A DNA stretch of 33,698 nt from Acanthaster planci (taxonomy: Eukaryota > Echinodermata > Asteroidea > Valvatida > Acanthasteridae). The notes beneath the pieces were generated by a model. That model did not search any database. It saw nothing but the letters and a program-made list of their open reading frames with translations, and was not told the DNA's origin. The position numbers and the translations under genes were made by a program. The stretch lies in the NCBI RefSeq assembly GCF_001949145.1, contig NW_019091501.1, positions 435,881 to 469,578 on the forward strand, written 5' to 3'. This document shows, one piece after another, positions 29,200 to 33,698 of the stretch; the first letter of the stretch is position 1, and every line of letters begins with the position of its first letter.

Positions 29200-29832
29200 C
29201 AGCAGCAGTATAGTCACCTCCGTCACCTGCAACTACCCATAGTTAATCAGGCATTACCAACGTTGCTCCTTGAAGCAGACCACAGAGATCTCGTCATCCT
29301 TAAATACCCTATACGATCGGGACACCCTTGGTGCGCCAGTAGCCATTTACACAAGGCTTGGTTGGACACTCCAAGGGCAAACTGGGAATCATGATAACAT
29401 CTGGAACAAAGAGTCTTCAAGACTTCCTCATTCCGAGTGACAACGACCTTCTGCAGCATGTGCAGATGTTTGGGAAGGCTGATGTCCTCCCTTTCGTAAA
29501 TGAGAAGGAAGTCACCTGATCCAAACACGATCAGTTTGGTCTCCAGGTGTTGGGGTCTAAAACCACCTGTGTCAGCATTGATGGCGTGCAACGTCACGCC
29601 ACACCCCTTTAGAGAATCCCAGATGGAGACAAGTTCCAGGCGACTAAAGACGCAGTTCTCCCAACACCTAAGAGAGCCAAAAATCGACTTCACAAACAAC
29701 CACAGCTGGCAGAGAAACACAGTGAACTCATAACAAAACTAGTTGACGCTGGTCATGTGAGAATTTTGCCAGATGATGAGGCAGCGTGGACTGATGAATC
29801 CTGGTTTATTCCTGATCACACAGTACACCGTA
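29200..29832 (+). pseudogene. BEL/Pao pol linker and start of reverse transcriptase, left part
   Basis: Several short frames read, in order, a Leu-Gly-Trp-type segment (~29350), a long charged linker (29400-29720), and a Trp-Phe-Ile-Pro-Asp-His segment (~29800) that in BEL elements precedes the first reverse-transcriptase motifs. Stops interrupt it at about 29393, 29517 and 29730. The right part resumes after the 500-bp insertion. Confidence 0.6.
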
Positions 29833-30332
29833 AGGGAGCGATCCAAAAGGGGCCCCAGAGGTTTTGCGCGGTAAACCTCGCAGGGCCGCTTGGTTTTTCG
29901 AGGTTTCTCTCATTGTACTATAATTAGCTCATTATCCACAGGTCAGCGCACATTGGGCAGTCTCGGTAGAGGAACACTTTTGATTAACCGCCACGCAGAC
30001 GACCCCAACGCACGGACAAAAGAGCAATTTAAACCTTAAGATAATCTCCTAGTAATCCTTCATGTAATTAGATACCTGCCTTCCAAAGAGGAGTTAACAC
30101 CTTTAATCCTTTAATCTTTTAATCCCTAATAGCAGCCACCATCCGTCTTTGTCTGCTGTAGCTCTGTTGTTCCCTGCACCGAAAGCTTCATCCTGCGGCC
30201 ATTCATGCGTGTGAAGTTGATCTGCAGCTCAGGGATTATGCATGTATATTTAAGAGCCATTTATGCAGCCGGAACTCAAAAAACCTCGAGGTTTACCACG
30301 CATCCCCCGGGCCCCCTTGTGGATTGTTCCCT
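29833..30332. mobile_element. 500-bp terminal-inverted-repeat element nested in the BEL pol
   Basis: The left end from 29833 (AGGGAGCGATCCAAAAGGGG) and the right end back from 30332 are imperfect inverted repeats of ~47 bp, sharing AGGGA, ATCCA, AAGGGG, GGCCC and GGTAAACCTCG in order. The interior has no coding frame. It splits the BEL reverse transcriptase between its N-terminal linker and its first motifs. This fits a non-autonomous DNA transposon (MITE). I could not identify a convincing target-site duplication, so the exact ends and superfamily are open. Confidence 0.7.
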
Positions 30333-31320
30333 GTGGATTTGGTACTTCCCTGGGAAGTACCAAATGCATCCCTCATTGGTATGCTGCTACGGTTGAGACA
30401 GCACACTATAGCCATTTCTGAAGACATCCAAGTGATGTTTCAGTAGGGCAACTTCTACCACAAGACAGGCCTCTCCTTCCCTGGGAAGTACCAAATGATC
30501 TTCAATTGCTCTTTCAACTATAAAAACCTGGACCACAACTGGGTGCATCCCTCATTGGTATGCTGCTACGGTTGAGACAGCACACTATAGCCATTTCTGA
30601 AGACATCCAAGTGATGTTTCAGTAGGGCAACTTCTACCACAAGACAGGCCTCTCCTTCACTTTCCGTGGCGAAACCTGGAGGTCGAAGCCGAACCACAGA
30701 TATGTGAATGGCAAGTTCTTCCATTTTGGGCAACGTGTAGCCCATGCTGCACCACCTTTGCACTCAGAAAGCATGTCAGAGACCAGACAGAGCACCATCC
30801 GGAAGTGGCAGCATCAGTTGACGGGTCCTTCTATGTTGACAACTGCTTGGACAGCCTATCCTCATCCAGAAAAGCCAAACAACTGGTCCATCAAATTTGC
30901 GCAAAGTACTTGCTGATGCTGGCTTTGAAATACGCCAGCGGCCCAGTAACGACCCTTCAGGTGATCTGCCACCAGATGCTCGTTCCAATGGCTGTAAGCC
31001 GTGGTTAACCCATGGTGACACTGACTCCCTCGAGACCACCCTTGGGCTCCAGTGGGATTGCAGCAAAGACAAACTGAACTACCACCACCGAATGCTCGAC
31101 TATGAGTCCCTTAACATGAGGAACATGTTTAGAATACTTGCAAGCCAGTATGATCCCATCGGCTACCTCACCCCATTCACTACCCAAGCCAGAGTGATCA
31201 CCCAAGACTTCTGGAAAACTAAGCTAAACTGGGAAAACCTCATTATGGCTACTAAGGAGCATCAAGATGGGGCAGCCTACAAAACTGAACCACTTGAGTT
31301 GAGTGCTGAGGAGTGAGGCT
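30333..31320 (+). pseudogene. BEL/Pao reverse transcriptase remnant, right part
   Basis: After the nested element the coding signal resumes with a Lys-Tyr-Gln-Met-Ile-Phe-Asn-Cys-Ser segment (~30485-30515), then an Ile-Ser-Glu-Asp-Ile segment (~30590), a Phe-Gly segment (~30720), and at 30832-30843 Tyr-Val-Asp-Asn, the polymerase active-site box. Asn at the fourth position occurs in some BEL lineages, so I do not count it as damage. From 30897 to 31316 a long open frame continues through the Tyr-Asp-Pro-Ile-Gly-Tyr-Leu-Thr-Pro segment (31150-31180) typical of the BEL/Pao polymerase C-terminal part. Several frame changes and an internal duplication (30366-30658) break it. Confidence 0.75.
30366..30658. 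repeat. 114-bp duplication in the BEL reverse transcriptase
   Basis: 30366-30479 and 30545-30658 are essentially identical, 179 bp apart. A shorter segment TTCCCTGGGAAGTACCAAATG, which is partly palindromic, occurs at 30346-30366 and again at 30477-30497. The first copy lacks the ~48 bp between these parts that the second copy has. Confidence 0.9.
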
Positions 31321-31329
31321 ACATCGAAC

Positions 31330-32390
31330 AGCCGCTTTACCACCATGCTCAGCAAGGTAGTTATCCTAGTGACTTAGCTGCCCCGAAGGCTGGAAGGGAT
31401 CTTCCTGGAGACAGCAAGCTTCTCCAGCTAGCTCCAGAGTCCGATTATTCCACTGGTCTCGTATATGTTGGAGGGCGTCTCCTGCATGCACAAGATATCC
31501 AGAAAAAGTCCCATCATCCCATTGTCACAGATCCAGTGCCCCCCCCCCATACTCGGCTTCTGATCCGAGAATGTAAGAGACTACTTCATAACCTACCTGA
31601 GCGTGTACTTGCACAGATGAGGTGCAAGTTTTGGGTTCTTCCAGGGCGAGAGGCCATATGCAAACATCAGTGCAAATGCTTTGGATGTCCACAATGGTGA
31701 GCCAATCCAGATGTATCAAGGATGGGAGATTTGCCACCATCCAGCTTGCGACTGTACAAGCCACCATTCTTCTCAACTGGCATTGACTGTTTTGGGCCCA
31801 TGACAATGAAGACCACGAGGCTCATTGAGAAACGATGGAGTATCATCTTCAAAGCAGTGCACCTTGATCTACTAGGTCTTAGTGCTGATGACTTCCTGAT
31901 GGCCATGAGAAGGTTTGTGTCAAGAAGAGGAAAGCCTTTTGAAATCCTGTCTGACAGTGGCACCAACTTAAAGGGTGGTGCTTCTGAGTTGGAGAAGGCA
32001 TTTTCTGCCATGGAACCAAGACTGAAGAATAAGCTAGCCAAACAGCTAGTGAAGTTTGTCTTCAACCCGCCTAAAACCCCGCACTTTGGTGGAGTGTGGA
32101 AGTGAGAGATAAAGTCTGTCAAAGCTAGCTAGCTTGAGTCGTCCACAATCAGGCTGTTCCTGAAGCAGTCCTGCACACCATGCTGATAGAAATTGAGGGA
32201 ATCCTGAACTCAAAGCCTTTGGATCATGTTTCCTCTGACATCGCCAACCCAGACCCAGTTACTCTCAACCTCCTGTTGATAGGACGACATGACGCATCCC
32301 TGCCACAGGTTGTCTACCGAGCACGGGACTTACTCAGCAGACTACACTGCAAGCACAGTCGCGTGTTGGCAGATCACTTCTGTTAATGCT
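31330..32390 (+). pseudogene. BEL/Pao integrase remnant
   Basis: A zinc-binding-like N-terminal part (31530-31700; His/Cys residues partly lost) is followed by the catalytic core in the frame 31722-32105. The first catalytic Asp is in Gly-Ile-Asp-Cys-Phe-Gly (GAC at 31785), the second in Leu-Ser-Asp-Ser-Gly-Thr-Asn (GAC at 31953). The third acidic residue, expected after Phe-Gly-Gly-Val-Trp, is Lys (AAG at 32100-32102) and the next codon is TGA. A C-terminal part resumes at 32180-32386 with the Glu-Gly-Ile-Leu-Asn-Ser-Lys-Pro-Leu segment. The gap between the polymerase end and the integrase start is too short for an RNase H domain, so that domain appears deleted. Confidence 0.8.
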
Positions 32391-32690
32391 TCATCAAGCA
32401 GTCCTTACCATCTCTGCAGATAGGACAGAAATGGCAACGAGAAAGCAGGGAGATGAAACCTGATGATGTCAACATGATCATTGATTATGCACTCAGCAGA
32501 GTTCATTGGCCCATTGGATGAGTCATCGACACATTTCCTGGCCCGGATGGTCTAGTGTGCACAGACAGTGTGGGCATGAGGAAGAAGACCTTCATCCACC
32601 CTGTTGCCCGCCTGATACGACTAACAGCCGTCTGCAATGAATTGTCCAAGATGACCAGGAAAAAGATAAAGTTCCAGCCCTATTAGGTTC
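32391..32690 (+). pseudogene. BEL/Pao integrase C-terminal extension remnant
   Basis: After a TAA near 32383, a frame continues with a Trp-Gln-Arg-Glu segment (~32430), a Val-His-Trp-Pro-Ile-Gly segment (~32510), a Phe-Pro-Gly-Pro-Asp-Gly segment (~32540) and a final Pro-Val-Ala-Arg-Leu segment (~32610). This small beta-barrel-like tail is found at the end of BEL/Pao Pol proteins. A TGA at about 32519 interrupts it. Confidence 0.7.
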
Positions 32691-32741
32691 TGAATGAAAA
32701 CTGTAGTGGCTCCAACGCTTTCTTCTCCATAAATTTGGTGC

Positions 32742-32757
32742 CCAATTTAGGGGCGGC
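32742..32757 (+). promoter_or_regulatory. Candidate polypurine tract of the BEL element
   Basis: TTTAGGGGCGG directly precedes a TGT that would start the 3' LTR. A G-rich tract at this place primes plus-strand synthesis in LTR retrotransposons. Short and imperfect here. Confidence 0.5.
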
Positions 32758-33240
32758 TGTCCGAAAGCGTCTCTCTCACACAGTAGTACCCTCTTGTGAT
32801 TCATTCATTATAATTGTGCAATTATTCCATGTCGAATCACGTTGCTCCTGAAATTCCCCGAACTTCTTTCTGAATATACTCCTAATATCTACATGTATAT
32901 GGTCTTGAAGGGTTATTTTGGTGTCAGTGTTGCTTTTGCTCAGCATAGAGAAGTGGACTAGTAGAATGGGGCATCATCTTGGCATAGTGACACTTTTGTA
33001 CCTTCCACTTCCGTGAATCCAGCCCAGGTTATCATGTGTTTTTTTTCAGTCTTTACTTAACTTTGTGGGTTTTCTCTGCAATGTTCATGTGGAGTTTTTC
33101 CCTTCACTTCTAAAATATTATATATTTGCAGTTGTAATTTGAAGTTGTTGATCGTCACATTTCTCAAGTGGTTACTGGCGGCCCTTTGAAAAACATCCTG
33201 GAGATTATATTGATACCATCAATAAATAAAGCGGGAGTTT
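32758..33240 (+). repeat. Candidate BEL 3' LTR (right end not defined)
   Basis: Begins TGTCCGAAAGCG after the G-rich tract. It contains no coding frame and has overlapping AATAAA signals at 33221-33230, as expected for the R-region end of an LTR. No 5' partner copy is in the window, so the right boundary is a guess. Confidence 0.45.
33221..33230 (+). promoter_or_regulatory. Overlapping AATAAA polyadenylation signals
   Basis: AATAAATAAA gives two overlapping canonical signals, about 460 bp into the candidate LTR. A further AATAAA at 33637 lies in AT-rich sequence. Confidence 0.45.
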
Positions 33241-33698
33241 TTAATTGTTATTGTTGTTGAAATTACACAGGGGAAATGGTATTGTTTATGGTAGCAGGGC
33301 CAGGTTTCCTTCAGTGTATTTCTAAATGTGGTCATAAAACAGACTGATCATTTGGGGTTCACTCAAGGAAGTCTGTACACAGGTTAACATAAATTTGGTG
33401 TGTGATTTCTACTTACAGTTTTATTTCAATTTCAAGCGTCTGTAACTTTTTAAGTTATCACTGAATAATCAAGACCTTTTCTTTATTTGTAGTTTTCTAA
33501 AGGCTTTTATTTTACTTCATATTTGAACAGTAATGTCACCCATAGATCATCGTGCAATTTTATGATTGCAGATGAATTGACTCAGAGTGTGTACAAAATG
33601 CAGATGTAAAACAAAAATTGTACGATGTAAACAACAAATAAAAGTTTAATGCAAATGTGACTTTTAGGTTTCGAAACACATTCCATATCTCAGTATAT
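33241..33698. other. Right-edge AT-rich flank, no gene recognised
   Basis: AT-rich sequence without open frames of note; the AATAAA at 33637-33642 could belong to a transcript ending here. Confidence 0.4.

Overview
The window looks like gene-poor, repeat-dominated nuclear DNA of an animal. The support is the set of mobile-element families (BEL/Pao, Ty3/gypsy-like, DIRS-like tyrosine-recombinase, non-LTR LINE), TATA/AATAAA-type signals, no bacterial operon structure, and many decayed reading frames. A marine invertebrate is my best guess from the element mix; the sequence alone does not fix the phylum. I found no intact host gene.

Layout. 1-286 (-) holds the start of an unidentified ORF running off the left edge, with a TATA element just upstream. 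300-2330 is non-coding sequence with short GC-rich repeats and a 220-bp tandem duplication. 2340-3640 (+) is a decayed Ty3/gypsy-like gag-protease remnant. 4430-7405 (-) holds two tandem copies (A, B) plus a small third piece of a module. The module encodes the N-terminal part of a small protein with an HUH-nickase-like pattern, and it keeps a TATA promoter and GC-rich palindromes; it is most simply read as an endogenised parvovirus-like element. 8735-19560 is a ~10.8-kb mosaic of diverged tandem repeats. Unit A (~147 bp) carries a CRE-like octamer and a TCACGTGA E-box at a constant 20-bp offset. Unit B (~171 bp) carries two CRE-like octamers 11 bp apart. At least three further units (C, D, E) are interspersed. 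19560-22980 shows nothing I can name. 23020-26300 (-) is an internally deleted DIRS-like retrotransposon. 26975-27470 (+) is the 3' end of a LINE reverse transcriptase. 27900-32760 (+) is a decayed BEL/Pao element, interrupted by a 500-bp terminal-inverted-repeat element and followed by a candidate 3' LTR.

The retroelements are all broken by stops, frameshifts, deletions or lost catalytic residues, so the window is best seen as an element graveyard. The two parts worth a second look are the parvovirus-like module, which keeps its promoter and an uninterrupted HUH-region frame in both copies, and the CRE/E-box mosaic, where motif spacing is better kept than the sequence around it. Family assignments rest on motif recognition by eye, without database search.
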